64,000 bases of DNA from JACJXF01 sp038316435 (GCA_038316435.1 JBBQAQ010000003.1:62001-126000); one strand, 5' to 3'. Shown: positions 50,756 to 61,274, counted from the first letter of the stretch. Translations and numbers: made by a program. Notes: generated from the letters alone by a model not told the origin.

Positions 50756-50826
50756 TGGTGGCCCCCGGTTGTTGTTTTTCAAATTACCTTTGTTTAGGTA
50801 TGGAATAAACCAATCGGGGGTCATTA
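50756..50826. promoter_or_regulatory. wobble-rich long-range helix in front of rnpA
   Basis: Bases 50756-50771 (TGGTGGCCCCCGGTTG) can pair with 50811-50826 (CAATCGGGGGTCATTA) as RNA over 16 contiguous pairs, four of them G-U. The loop is 39 bases and the helix ends 7 bases before the rnpA start. G-U pairs suggest a folded RNA rather than a DNA operator. A TACCTTTG -7 box (50785-50792) lies in the loop, so the helix exists only in transcripts from upstream. Confidence 0.5.
50785..50792 (+). promoter_or_regulatory. TAnnTTTG -7 box for rnpA
   Basis: TACCTTTG is an exact consensus match, 41 bases before the start. A TTG at 50769-50771 is only 13 bases away, which is closer than usual for a -33 box. 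Confidence 0.4.
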
Positions 50827-50833
50827 TTTATTT

Positions 50834-51238
50834 ATGAATTTAAACACTCTACATCGCTCAGAAAGACTTAAAAGCGCGAAGTCAATCAGCCAACTATTTG
50901 AAACTGGTAAAAGTCTTTTTGTTCACCCGATCAGACTGCTCTATCATATTAATCCCTCTAGTGAATGCGTTTTGATTAAAGTGGGATTTGCAGCACCAAA
51001 GAAGAGCTTCAGAAGGGCAATTGATAGGAATATACTCAAACGAAGGATGCGTGAAGCATACAGGATCAATAAATCAAAATTTCTAATTTTAGATAAAAGT
51101 CCTTTTCCCGGGCTAGAAATCATGTTCATATACCAAGGCAAAGAAATTGAGGATTTTACTAAAATCAGCGTTTGTACTATAGAGTTGTTGAAAAAGCTTT
51201 CAATAAAACTATCAAAAATGAATTATGTACGAATTTAA
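50834..51238 (+). CDS. rnpA: ribonuclease P protein component
   Basis: A 134-residue basic protein. The RnpA signature region reads RRAIDRNILKRRMREAYR (RNR-box type), preceded by VGFAAPKKSF. It binds the RNase P RNA and helps remove the 5' leader of precursor tRNAs. The neighbours hemD upstream and, further on, an S41 peptidase are familiar Bacteroidota partners; rpmH and yidD are not seen here. Confidence 0.95.
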   Translation: MNLNTLHRSERLKSAKSISQLFETGKSLFVHPIRLLYHINPSSECVLIKVGFAAPKKSFRRAIDRNILKRRMREAYRINKSKFLILDKSPFPGLEIMFIYQGKEIEDFTKISVCTIELLKKLSIKLSKMNYVRI

Positions 51239-51433
51239 GCTCCCCAGTAATCAAACTTTATTTGACCTAAATGAATCCGTTGAATAAGATTTTGATATAG
51301 GTTTTAAGTATAAAGTATTTGTTTGAAGGTGAAAAAGAGCTGAGAAAACACTCGAACTCAACAGAAATTCATTACTCATTTGATTTATTACATCTTTTAA
51401 AGTGTTTGAGGTAGTATTCTCTGGCAATTTTCA

Positions 51434-51441
51434 TAAATTTG
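51434..51441 (+). promoter_or_regulatory. TAnnTTTG -7 box for the alpha-2-macroglobulin/pbpC operon
   Basis: TAAATTTG is an exact consensus match, 23 bases before the start at 51465. A TTTG at 51405-51408 lies 25 bases upstream, somewhat far for a -33 box. Confidence 0.45.
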
Positions 51442-51464
51442 ATTAATATCAAATAATTACTTTT

Positions 51465-54400
51465 ATGTCAAAAGCAAAATCTAATTTCATAGTTGGTAGC
51501 ATTCTGATGGTAGCAATATTAATATTGCTTTCCGGATGTTCTAAAAAGAAAGAAAAAGTTCAATTCATCACTCCGGCTTATAATCCTGAAATTGCTGCAT
51601 TCACTTCGGGAATAATCCCATCAGAATCAGTGATTCGGGTTAAACTCACTTCAGATTATGCTAAAGAATTCAATCCTGAGCAAGCTATTAATTTAAGTCT
51701 CTTTGATTTTAAACCTAGTATACAAGGAAGCACCTACATTACCGATGCAAGAACAATTGAATTTCGCCCGGAAAATAAGATGCCGTCTGGCCAAACGTAT
51801 AAAGCCGTTTTCAAGACATCAAAACTTTTGCCTGACAAAAAAGGAGTAAAAAGCTTTGAATTTCAATTCAGTATTATTCAACTAGATATCGCTTTGGATT
51901 TTTCAGGACTAAGATCTCAAAGCAGTAAAGATCTTATCTGGAATGAAATAAAAGGATCACTAATAACCACAGATAAAGTTTTAAGTGCCGATATAGAAAA
52001 AATTGTTTTGGCAGTACAAAATAGCCAAAATTTACCTTTCATCTGGAAACATGATCCAAACGGACTAATTCATGAATTCACAATTGATAGTGTCCGTCGC
52101 ACCGAAAAAAGAGAGACTGTTGACATAAGCTGGGATGCAGGTTCTCTTAAATCAAAGGCCAAAGGATCAAGAAAATATGAGATTCCTGCATTGAATGAGT
52201 TTACCCTTTTAGAAACTAAAATTATTCAGCAGCCTGAGCAATACATTCAAATATTATTTTCAGACCCAATTAAAACAGACCAATATTTAAATGGCCTAAT
52301 TAGTCTGAGTAATAATGTAGGTTTAAGGTTTGCTGTTGATAATAATATGGTCAGGGCATATCCTGAAATCCGGCAAAGCGGAACCCTGGATTTGAATATA
52401 CTATCTGGAATAAAGAATATTTTAGGCTTTAGTTATCTGGGATCCCAGGTAATTTCAGTAAATTTTGAAGAATTGAAACCTTCTATCCGTTTAATTGGAC
52501 AAGGAGTAATTATGCCTCAATCAGAAGGATTAATATTTCCTTTTGAGGCTGTTAATTTAAAAGCAGTGGATGTAAAAATAATTCGCATATATGAGAATAA
52601 TGTAACTCAATTCCTGCAAATCAATGATCTGGATGGTAATGATGAAATGAAACGAGCCGGTCGGCTTGTTGCAAAGAAAACTATTTCACTGAATTCGGAT
52701 CGATCAATAAATTTCGGTGAGTGGAATGCTTTTGCTATCGACCTTTCAGACCTTATAAAATCAGAGCCCGGAGCAATTTACCGCGTAGAACTTGGATTTC
52801 GCAAAAAACACTCCCTTTACAAATGCAGTGATAGTGAAGACATGAGTTATGAAACATTGACTGATCCTAATAACAATGAGAATATAATTACAGGAAACGA
52901 TTTATCATACTGGGATGCACAAAACGGGTATTACAGTTATGAGAATTACGATGGTGAGTATGATTATGAATACAATTGGGATGAGAGAGATAATCCTTGT
53001 TCAGATTCATATTTCAACCAAAGTAGAAGTGTTTCCAGAAATATTCTCGCCTCAAATCTTGGAATAATTGCGAAGAAAGGATCCGATAACTCATTTTTAT
53101 TTGCTGTAACAGACCTAGTTAGCTCTGAGCCAATAAGTGGAGTAAATTTGGAATTATTCAATTTTCAACAACAAACGATTTCTTCATGCGAAACAGATAA
53201 GGAAGGTTTTGCCAGTGTTAAAACAGACCAACAAGCTTTTTTACTTGTAGCTAAGAAGGATAGTCAGAGAGGGTATCTCAAACTTTTTAATGGCGCTTCT
53301 TTGTCATATAGTCAATTTGATGTTTCAGGTAGTCCAGTTGATAAAGGTATTAAAGCATTTTTTTATGGCGAAAGAGGTGTTTGGCGCCCAGGGGATACAT
53401 TATTTCTAAATTTAATTCTTGAGGATAATGATAAGGTTTTACCAGAAGGTCATCCTGTTATTTTTGAATTATTCGATGCTCGTGGGAAAATATATAAAAA
53501 GATAACATTGACAGAAGGATTAAATGGATTCTATTCCTATAAAGTAGCAACTAGTTCAGACGCCCCTACTGGAAATTGGAGGTTAGATGCTATTGTTGGA
53601 GGGTTGACTTTCAGCCATGGGATTAAAATAGAGACTGTGAAGCCAAATCGCCTGAAAATTAAACTTGAGTTTCCTGATAATGAGCTTCATGCGGATAATG
53701 CTTCAAATAAAGCCCGAATGATTGTTTCATGGTTGCATGGTTCTCCTGCTTCTTTTTTGGAAGCAAAAGTCGCCGTTAATTTTTCAGTAATGGACACCAG
53801 ATTTAATGGTTTTGATGACTATGTGTTTACAGATCCCTCAAAAATATTTTACCCGAGTGAACGTGAGATTTTCGAAGGAACCCTTAATGAAAATGGTGAG
53901 ACAAGCTTTACCCCGGAGTTTTTTGTAAAAGGCACAAGTCCCGGCAAACTTCGGGCAACATTCACTAGCAGGAGTTTTGAAAAAGGGGGTGACTTCAGCA
54001 TTGATCAATTTTCAATTGCTTACTCCCCCTATAATAATTATCTAGGATTAAAAATTCCCAAAGGTGATAACTATGGAATGCTTTCAACGGACACCTTGCA
54101 AGTTTTTGATATCGTAAGTTTAGATGACCATGGACAAACAGTTGATATTGAAGGCCTTGAAGTGAGTGTGTTTAAACTTGATTGGCGCTGGTGGTGGCAC
54201 TCTTCAGGAGAGAATTTAGCTTCATATACTGGAAGCTCTTATCGCGAACCAGTTTTCCAAAAAATTGTAAATACAAAATCTGGAAAAGCAAAATTTTCAT
54301 TCAAGATAGGTACCCCGGATTGGGGGCGCTTTCTAATTAGAGTAAATGATCCTTTAGGACTTCATTCTACTGGTAAGATAGTGTATTTTGACAGTCCGGA

Positions 54401-57068
54401 ATGGATGAGCAGAAGTTCACAAAACAATCCAGAGGCGGCCAGTATTATTATTCTTAGTTCAGATAAGGCTAAATATAATGTAGGTGAAACGGTTACTATA
54501 AATATTCCATCTGGAAAGTCTGGTAGAATATTAATAAGCATTGAAAATGGAAGCAGAGTAATTGAACATTACTGGTTGCCTTCGAAAGGACAGCTTTCCA
54601 CTTTTAGTTTCACTTTAACTCCGGAGATGACTCCAAATATTTATGTAAATGTTAGTTTGATTCAACAACATGCCCAAACCCAAAATGATCTTCCCATAAG
54701 GATGTATGGAGTAATCCCCATATTTGTTGAGAACAAGGAGAGCCACCTTGAACCAGAGATTAGTATGCCGGATATTTTACGACCAGAAACTGAGGTAATT
54801 GTTCGGGTAAGCGAAAAAAACAAAAAAAGCATGACATATACCCTTGCAATTGTTGATGAAGGATTGCTAGACCTGACTCGATTTAAAACACCTGATGCGT
54901 GGCAATTTTTTTATGCCAGAGAAGCCCTTGGTGTAAAAACTTTTGATATTTATGATTGGGTAATCGGAGCATACGGAGGCAGAATTGACGGAGTATTCAG
55001 TATTGGTGGAGGCGAAGACAGTGATGGGGCAAAGTCACAGACCAAAGCTAATCGATTTCCTCCAATGGTAAAATTTATTGGCCCTTTCGAACTCTCTGCC
55101 GGAGCAGTAAATTCTCATAAAATTACAATTCCCAATTACATTGGTTCAGTAAAAACTATGGTTGTAGCCGGGCAATCTGGGGCATACGGAAAAGCTGAAA
55201 AAATCTGCCCTGTAAGAAAACCACTGATGGTACTGACTACTTTACCAAGAGTATTAGGGCCTGGTGAAACGGTCAGTATTCCGGTGACTGTTTTTGCAAT
55301 GGAAGAACAGATTAAAAAAGTTAAAATTAAACTTGAGCTGAATGGTATATTTGAAACTGATGAAACTGAAAAAATAGTTGAATTCACAAGCCTAGGGGAT
55401 AAAACAATCGACTTTAAAGTTAGAGTTAAATCACAAACTGGTATAGGGAAAGTGAACATTATTGCAAGCTCAGGAAAAGAAGAGTCCAGAAGCGAAACAG
55501 AACTTGAGGTACGATCACCAAATCCTGAAATTACTGAACAATATTATGGGGTTATAAATCCAGGTGAGGCATGGGAAAAACAGTTTGTTTCACCTGGTAT
55601 TTCGGGAAGCAACAAGGCCGAACTGGAAGTATCTTCTCTACCCCCGGTAGATTTTGGAAGAAGGCTCAAATACCTTCTAAACTATCCTTATGGTTGTATG
55701 GAACAAGTAACTTCGGCTGTTTTCCCTCAATTATTCCTTTCTGATGTAATGGACGTCGATCAGTATACAAAGGAATTTACTGACAAAAACGTTAAAGCAG
55801 GTATTCAGAAGATTCAGAGTTTTCAGTTATCAAGCGGGGGACTTGGTTTATGGCCGAATTCAACTTCTGAAAATGACTGGGGAACGAGTTATGCAGGACA
55901 TTTCATGCTTGAGGCTCAGAAAAAAGGATATACCGTATCCAAAGACTGGTTAAAGAAATGGATCACGTACCAAAAACGGATTGCACGATCATGGAGTGGA
56001 AGTCGTTATGAAACCAAATGGGAACAAAAATCCATGGAACTTTGTCAGACCTACCGACTATATACCCTTGCTTTGGCAGGAGAACCTGAGTTAGGTGCAA
56101 TGAATCGATTAAGGGAACAAGCGAATTTAGATGTTTCAGCCAGTTGGCAACTTGCTACAGCTTATGCTCTGGCCGGGCAACAAAAGACTGCTGATGAACT
56201 TGTAAAAACACTTACGACTAACATACCAGTGTATAATGATACTTATTACACTTACGGATCTGAGTTGAGAGACAAAGGGTTCATTTTACAAACACTTACT
56301 TTATTAAACAGAAAAGAAGAGGCTATTCCTTTGATGCAATACATTTCAGAAAAGCTAAGTAGTGAAGGTTGGTATAGTACACAAACAACGGCTGTTTGTC
56401 TAATGGCCGTTTCCCAGTATGCCGGACCAGAAATGGTTTCGAAAAGCCTAAGCTATGACTTTAGCATCAATGGAAGCGAAATGAAACATGCTGCTTCAAA
56501 TAGCTCCTACTCACAAATTCCAATTAAATTGGCAAAGTCAGAAGGAGGTAAAGTTGGCGTTAAAAATTCCGGGAATGGAATTTTATTTATCAGGCTTTCA
56601 GTGCATGGCGTTCCATTAGCTGGAAAAGAAAAGAGTGTTTCACAAAACCTAAGTATGCAAATAGTATATAAAAGTATGAACGGGAATTTAATAGATGTCA
56701 GCAGTCTGGAACAGGGAACCGACTTTCTTGCTGAAGTAAGAATCTATAATCCGGGAACTTTTGGTACTTACCAAAATCTTGCATTAACTCAGATATTTCC
56801 ATCTGGATGGGAGATTCAGAACCAGCGACTTTTTGAAACCAATTTAGGAATAAACAGTGTTCCTGATTATCAGGATATTAGGGATGATAGGATTTATACC
56901 TTTTTTAGTCTTTCTAGTAATAGTTATAATAACTATACTGTTAAACTCACCGCTGCGTATAAAGGTCGGTTTTATCTTCCCGGGATTTTGTGTGAAGAGA
57001 TGTACCGGGGTGATGTCAGGGTTGTAGAAACAGGAAAATGGGTTGAAGTGAAAGGAAACGAGAAATAG
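51465..57068 (+). CDS. alpha-2-macroglobulin family lipoprotein (YfhM-like)
   Basis: An 1867-residue lipoprotein: signal peptide and lipobox LLSGC near residue 25. Macroglobulin-like (MG) beta domains fill the first about 1200 residues, with GIKAFFYGERGVWRPGDTLF (about 620-640) typical of MG1/MG2. The thioester motif YGCMEQ has Cys1411 and Gln1414, so the thioester can form. An alpha/alpha toroid follows and a C-terminal MG receptor-like domain ends the protein. The family traps foreign peptidases in the periplasm. The next gene, pbpC, starts 30 bases later; this pair is well known and links trapping to peptidoglycan repair. Confidence 0.93.
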   Translation: MSKAKSNFIVGSILMVAILILLSGCSKKKEKVQFITPAYNPEIAAFTSGIIPSESVIRVKLTSDYAKEFNPEQAINLSLFDFKPSIQGSTYITDARTIEFRPENKMPSGQTYKAVFKTSKLLPDKKGVKSFEFQFSIIQLDIALDFSGLRSQSSKDLIWNEIKGSLITTDKVLSADIEKIVLAVQNSQNLPFIWKHDPNGLIHEFTIDSVRRTEKRETVDISWDAGSLKSKAKGSRKYEIPALNEFTLLETKIIQQPEQYIQILFSDPIKTDQYLNGLISLSNNVGLRFAVDNNMVRAYPEIRQSGTLDLNILSGIKNILGFSYLGSQVISVNFEELKPSIRLIGQGVIMPQSEGLIFPFEAVNLKAVDVKIIRIYENNVTQFLQINDLDGNDEMKRAGRLVAKKTISLNSDRSINFGEWNAFAIDLSDLIKSEPGAIYRVELGFRKKHSLYKCSDSEDMSYETLTDPNNNENIITGNDLSYWDAQNGYYSYENYDGEYDYEYNWDERDNPCSDSYFNQSRSVSRNILASNLGIIAKKGSDNSFLFAVTDLVSSEPISGVNLELFNFQQQTISSCETDKEGFASVKTDQQAFLLVAKKDSQRGYLKLFNGASLSYSQFDVSGSPVDKGIKAFFYGERGVWRPGDTLFLNLILEDNDKVLPEGHPVIFELFDARGKIYKKITLTEGLNGFYSYKVATSSDAPTGNWRLDAIVGGLTFSHGIKIETVKPNRLKIKLEFPDNELHADNASNKARMIVSWLHGSPASFLEAKVAVNFSVMDTRFNGFDDYVFTDPSKIFYPSEREIFEGTLNENGETSFTPEFFVKGTSPGKLRATFTSRSFEKGGDFSIDQFSIAYSPYNNYLGLKIPKGDNYGMLSTDTLQVFDIVSLDDHGQTVDIEGLEVSVFKLDWRWWWHSSGENLASYTGSSYREPVFQKIVNTKSGKAKFSFKIGTPDWGRFLIRVNDPLGLHSTGKIVYFDSPEWMSRSSQNNPEAASIIILSSDKAKYNVGETVTINIPSGKSGRILISIENGSRVIEHYWLPSKGQLSTFSFTLTPEMTPNIYVNVSLIQQHAQTQNDLPIRMYGVIPIFVENKESHLEPEISMPDILRPETEVIVRVSEKNKKSMTYTLAIVDEGLLDLTRFKTPDAWQFFYAREALGVKTFDIYDWVIGAYGGRIDGVFSIGGGEDSDGAKSQTKANRFPPMVKFIGPFELSAGAVNSHKITIPNYIGSVKTMVVAGQSGAYGKAEKICPVRKPLMVLTTLPRVLGPGETVSIPVTVFAMEEQIKKVKIKLELNGIFETDETEKIVEFTSLGDKTIDFKVRVKSQTGIGKVNIIASSGKEESRSETELEVRSPNPEITEQYYGVINPGEAWEKQFVSPGISGSNKAELEVSSLPPVDFGRRLKYLLNYPYGCMEQVTSAVFPQLFLSDVMDVDQYTKEFTDKNVKAGIQKIQSFQLSSGGLGLWPNSTSENDWGTSYAGHFMLEAQKKGYTVSKDWLKKWITYQKRIARSWSGSRYETKWEQKSMELCQTYRLYTLALAGEPELGAMNRLREQANLDVSASWQLATAYALAGQQKTADELVKTLTTNIPVYNDTYYTYGSELRDKGFILQTLTLLNRKEEAIPLMQYISEKLSSEGWYSTQTTAVCLMAVSQYAGPEMVSKSLSYDFSINGSEMKHAASNSSYSQIPIKLAKSEGGKVGVKNSGNGILFIRLSVHGVPLAGKEKSVSQNLSMQIVYKSMNGNLIDVSSLEQGTDFLAEVRIYNPGTFGTYQNLALTQIFPSGWEIQNQRLFETNLGINSVPDYQDIRDDRIYTFFSLSSNSYNNYTVKLTAAYKGRFYLPGILCEEMYRGDVRVVETGKWVEVKGNEK

Positions 57069-57098
57069 AAATTAATTTTATTTGATGGGTTCGAGTTT

Positions 57099-59456
57099 AT
57101 GAATAAATACTGGTTTTTGTTTGCATCATTTCTGGTTATGGTATTTGGTCTGGGATTTTGGTTTTGTTTACCCAGACCCTTGTTTTCAGATCCTTTTTGC
57201 ACTGTAATCACTGATAGTAAGTTTGAAATGCTGGGAGCCAGGATAGCTGATGACGGACAATGGCGGTTTCCTGCAGGAGATAGCATTCCATTAAAGTACA
57301 AAAAATCACTTATACTTTTTGAAGACAAATATTTCTACAAACATCCAGGTATAAATCCCGTTTCTATTTTTAAGGCAATAGAGAGAAATATCAAAGCCGG
57401 TAAAATAATCAGTGGTGGCAGTACGATTTCTATGCAAGTAATTCGTTTGTCAAGAAAGGGTAAGCCAAGAAATATTTATCAGAAGTTAGTAGAAATCATT
57501 TTGGCAGTAAGATTGGAATTGTCATTTACAAAGGAGGAAATTCTACTATTATATTCGTCGCATGCTCCCTTTGGTGGAAATGTTGTAGGCTTGGAGGCAG
57601 CATCTTGGCGGTATTTTGGAAGAAATCCAAATACGCTTTCCTGGTCTGAGGCAGCTGTAATCGCTGTTTTACCGAATTCACCTTCGCTTGTTCATCCAGG
57701 TAAAAACAGGGAGAGATTAAAAATAAAAAGGAACCGCCTTCTTACGAAACTTTATATGTCTGGGGAAATTGATAGCCTTAGTTTTCATCTTGCTTTGGCA
57801 GAATCCTTACCGGAAAAACCGTTTCCTCTACCCCGTTTAGCTCCGCATTTGCTTGACAGGTTTTATATAGAAAACAAAGGAAACAGAGTCAGAACAAGTA
57901 TCAACAAAAATTTGCAGGAGAAAGTTGAACGGCTCATGTCGGTTCAGAAAGAGCGCCTTTACAGTAATGATATCCATAATGCAGCGTGCCTGATCATAGA
58001 TATAAAAAATGAATCTGTTCTCACCTATTATGGAAACATACAAAATATTGAGCATCCTGAATATGGAGGAGAGGTTGATGTTATTCATTCACCCCGTAGT
58101 TCAGGAAGCATTTTAAAGCCCTTTTTGTTTGCTGAAATGATTCAGCGGGGAGTTATTCTTCCAGCGATGCTTATTGCTGATATACCTACTTTTTACGGGA
58201 ATTTTAGCCCAAAAAATAATACGAGAGAATATGATGGAGTTGTGCCAGCAAGAATGGCATTAAGCCGTTCATTAAATATTCCTGCAGTAAGGATGTTGCG
58301 ATTATATGGAGTCGAAAGGTTTAGTGATGATCTTAAAGCATTAGGTATTAACACCTTATCACATTCTTCGGGACGTTACGGTTTAAGCCTTATTTTAGGT
58401 GGTGCTGAAACAAGTTTATGGGATCTTGCCGGGGTATTTTCAGGGTTTGCCCGAATCCTGAATGATTATAATGAAAACAATGGTTGTTATTTCGAGGGAG
58501 CATTGAATAAACCAGCCTTAATTTTTTCAGATAATACCAGCCAAGCAAGCAGAAATAAACAAGAACAGGGAATTATAGGAGCAGGTGCTGTTTACCTCAC
58601 ATTTAAAGCTCTAATAGATGTAAACCGCCCTGATCAGGAGAGTGGATGGGAAAGTTTTGCATCAACCCGTAAAATAGCATGGAAAACAGGTACTAGTTTC
58701 GGATTCCGCGATAGTTGGGCGATTGGCGTAACACCAGAATATGCTGTTGCAGTATGGTCTGGTAATGCAACCGGAGAAGGCAGTCCCGGGTTAACTGGAA
58801 TAAACGCATCTGCCCCAATTCTTTTTGAACTATTCAACCTGCTTCCCGCAACAAGCTGGTTTAAGGTACCTTATGACGATTTATTACAAGTTAAAATTTG
58901 TTTAAAAAGCGGGCATTTGGCTGGCCAGGCATGTGTTGAAACAGATTCAGCATGGGTTCCTGAGGCGGGCTTACAAACCACTGTATGTCCGTATCATAAA
59001 TTGATTCATCTGGATCATGAGAAAAAACAGAGAGTAAGCAGCGATTGTTATCCTGTTGAAAACATGGTGCATGAATCCTGGTTTGTTTTACCCCCTGTTC
59101 AAGAATGGTACTTCCGTCAGAAAAATCCATGGTACAAAGAACTTCCTCCCTATAAAACTGGCTGTGAGGAGAGAAATGAGATTTCACAGATGCAAATGAT
59201 TTATCCTGAAATAGGAACCATTGTATATGTACCTTATGAACTGGATGGATCAAGAGGGAGACTTGTCTGTGAAGCTGTGCATAGAAATCCCGGAAGTGAA
59301 ATTTTCTGGCATATTGATGATCAATACCTTGGAAAAACAAAAGGACGGCATCAAATGGCCATTATTCCGGAAAAGGGAAAACATGTTATAAGGTTGATTG
59401 ATTCAGATGGTGTCAGAATAAGTGTGGAGTTTGAGGCAATAGACCGAGGAAAATGA
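57099..59456 (+). CDS. pbpC: penicillin-binding protein 1C
   Basis: A 785-residue bifunctional peptidoglycan synthase. An N-terminal signal-anchor helix (WFLFASFLVMVFGLGFWF) is followed by the GT51 transglycosylase with FEDKYFYKHPG (catalytic Glu75) and GGSTISMQ. The transpeptidase has the active-site Ser motif SILK near residue 336, SRSLN and KTGT near 528. A C-terminal BiPBP_C domain follows (about 680-785). It joins glycan strands and cross-links peptides in the periplasm. It lies 30 bases after the alpha-2-macroglobulin gene and is probably co-transcribed with it. Confidence 0.94.
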   Translation: MNKYWFLFASFLVMVFGLGFWFCLPRPLFSDPFCTVITDSKFEMLGARIADDGQWRFPAGDSIPLKYKKSLILFEDKYFYKHPGINPVSIFKAIERNIKAGKIISGGSTISMQVIRLSRKGKPRNIYQKLVEIILAVRLELSFTKEEILLLYSSHAPFGGNVVGLEAASWRYFGRNPNTLSWSEAAVIAVLPNSPSLVHPGKNRERLKIKRNRLLTKLYMSGEIDSLSFHLALAESLPEKPFPLPRLAPHLLDRFYIENKGNRVRTSINKNLQEKVERLMSVQKERLYSNDIHNAACLIIDIKNESVLTYYGNIQNIEHPEYGGEVDVIHSPRSSGSILKPFLFAEMIQRGVILPAMLIADIPTFYGNFSPKNNTREYDGVVPARMALSRSLNIPAVRMLRLYGVERFSDDLKALGINTLSHSSGRYGLSLILGGAETSLWDLAGVFSGFARILNDYNENNGCYFEGALNKPALIFSDNTSQASRNKQEQGIIGAGAVYLTFKALIDVNRPDQESGWESFASTRKIAWKTGTSFGFRDSWAIGVTPEYAVAVWSGNATGEGSPGLTGINASAPILFELFNLLPATSWFKVPYDDLLQVKICLKSGHLAGQACVETDSAWVPEAGLQTTVCPYHKLIHLDHEKKQRVSSDCYPVENMVHESWFVLPPVQEWYFRQKNPWYKELPPYKTGCEERNEISQMQMIYPEIGTIVYVPYELDGSRGRLVCEAVHRNPGSEIFWHIDDQYLGKTKGRHQMAIIPEKGKHVIRLIDSDGVRISVEFEAIDRGK

Positions 59457-59532
59457 ACCAATAATTACCAGGATAATTAAATTCCCAAAAGTTAAATATG
59501 TTTAATTTCCAATGTGGGGATTGATTTTGGTA

Positions 59533-59540
59533 TATCTTTG
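59533..59540 (+). promoter_or_regulatory. TAnnTTTG -7 box for the S41 peptidase
   Basis: TATCTTTG is an exact consensus match, 24 bases before the ATG at 59565. A -33 box is not clear. Confidence 0.45.
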
Positions 59541-59564
59541 AAACAGTTATAAAATGAATTCATT

Positions 59565-61247
59565 ATGAATAAGAAACTCAACAAAGTCCGTGTTTTTTTC
59601 GCCATAGCAGTAATTGGGATTGCAAGCCTTGGATTTACTGTCAAAAATAGTGATTTTGAACTGGTTAAAAGTCTGGATATTTTTTATACTCTTTTCCGGG
59701 AACTGAATTTGTATTATGTTGATGAGACACAGCCTGAGAAACTGATTGAAACTGGCATTAATTCCATGTTAAGTTCACTTGACCCTTATACCAGTTATAT
59801 TCCAGAATCGGAAATGGATGATTTCAACTTTATGACTACTGGCGCATATGGCGGAATAGGATCCTTAATAAGAGCGGGTAAAAGTTATGCGATAGTAGCA
59901 GAGCCTTATGAAGGTTCTCCGTCAGCAAAGGCAGGAATGATGGCAGGAGACGAAATAATTTCCGTTGATGGTTTCAACACAAAAGGGAAGGCTCTTTCTG
60001 AAGTAAGTGAAAAACTTAAAGGTGTTCCCGGAACCGACCTGACTATTGAAATAAAAAGGCAAGGGGAACCAGAGAGTCGAAAATTAAAGATTGTTCGTGA
60101 ACAGATTCATATTGGAAATGTTTCATATTATGGGGTTGTTGGAATAAAGACAGGATATATTCGCTTATCAAGTTTTACTGTTGATGCTGGCAAAGAAGTT
60201 AAGGACGCACTTCTTGATCTGAAAAATAATTATGGCGTTGAAAAATTAATTCTTGATCTAAGAGGTAACCCAGGAGGATTGTTAATTGAAGCGGTTCGAG
60301 TATGTAATATTTTCGTGGATAAGGGACAATTAATTGTTAGTACGAAGGGAAAAGTGAAGCAATGGGATCAGGAGTATTTCACTACAGCTGATGCTATTGA
60401 CAGCAAGATCCCAATGGTTGTTTTGGTAAACAGAGGTTCTGCATCAGCAGCAGAAATTGTTGCCGGGGCTCTTCAGGATGTTGATCGTGCTATAATTCTA
60501 GGCGAAAGAACATATGGAAAAGGTTTAGTACAGACTACTAGAAAACTTAAATATAATACGCAACTTAAAGTAACAACAGCTAAGTATTATATTCCAAGCG
60601 GAAGGTGCATACAAGCACTTGATTATACACACCGAAATGAGGATGGCAGTGTTGGATACATCCCGGATTCATTGATCACAAAGTTTAAAACCAAAGGTGG
60701 GCGTGCTGTTTATGATGGTGGAGGGGTTAAACCAGATATTTTGGATTCTTTAGATTCTTTCAATCAATTAAGTATGTATTTATATGCAAAAAATTTGATT
60801 TTTGATTTTGCAACTGACTACACAGTAAGGCATAAAGATCGACCTAAAGTAGTTGGTTTTAAGATTGGTGATGATGAATATTTGAAATTTAAAGAATTTG
60901 TTAAAAGCCGCGGATTTGAATATGAGACACAAAGTGAGAATGAGTTGAAAAAGCTTATATCAATTGCAAAAGCCGAGAAGTATTTTGACGCTGCATCTGA
61001 AGAGTTTTCTATTCTTGAAAAAAAGCTTGAACATGATGATGACCGGGATCTTAATAACTTTAGAAAGGAGATAGAGGAGCTTATTAATGAGGAAGTTATA
61101 AGTAGGTATTACTATCAGAAAGGGAGGATTGGTTTATCAGTGGAGTCTGATACACAAGTAGAAAAAGCTACAAAGTTCTTAAATGAGTCAGGAGCGATTG
61201 ATAAAATTTTAGTCAGAACGGAAGAGGATAATATTGAAAAGGGATAA
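59565..61247 (+). CDS. C-terminal processing peptidase, S41 family
   Basis: A 560-residue periplasmic protease. A signal segment (VRVFFAIAVIGIASLGF) is followed by a PDZ domain at about 90-175 (AYGGIGSLIRAGKSYAIV, SAKAGMMAGDEIISVDG). The S41 catalytic core has Ser in NRGSASAAEIVAGAL near residue 292 and Lys in GERTYGKGLVQ near 317. The last about 150 residues are helical, as in CtpA-like enzymes of Bacteroidota. It trims or degrades envelope proteins. It has its own promoter box, so it is probably separate from the pbpC unit. Confidence 0.92.
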   Translation: MNKKLNKVRVFFAIAVIGIASLGFTVKNSDFELVKSLDIFYTLFRELNLYYVDETQPEKLIETGINSMLSSLDPYTSYIPESEMDDFNFMTTGAYGGIGSLIRAGKSYAIVAEPYEGSPSAKAGMMAGDEIISVDGFNTKGKALSEVSEKLKGVPGTDLTIEIKRQGEPESRKLKIVREQIHIGNVSYYGVVGIKTGYIRLSSFTVDAGKEVKDALLDLKNNYGVEKLILDLRGNPGGLLIEAVRVCNIFVDKGQLIVSTKGKVKQWDQEYFTTADAIDSKIPMVVLVNRGSASAAEIVAGALQDVDRAIILGERTYGKGLVQTTRKLKYNTQLKVTTAKYYIPSGRCIQALDYTHRNEDGSVGYIPDSLITKFKTKGGRAVYDGGGVKPDILDSLDSFNQLSMYLYAKNLIFDFATDYTVRHKDRPKVVGFKIGDDEYLKFKEFVKSRGFEYETQSENELKKLISIAKAEKYFDAASEEFSILEKKLEHDDDRDLNNFRKEIEELINEEVISRYYYQKGRIGLSVESDTQVEKATKFLNESGAIDKILVRTEEDNIEKG

Positions 61248-61274
61248 GCTGTAATTATTCATACATCGGCTTGC

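Noticed and set aside
51239..51464. Possible yidD or its remnant after rnpA
   Set aside because: No reading frame gives the CRYxPTCSxYA pattern of YidD.
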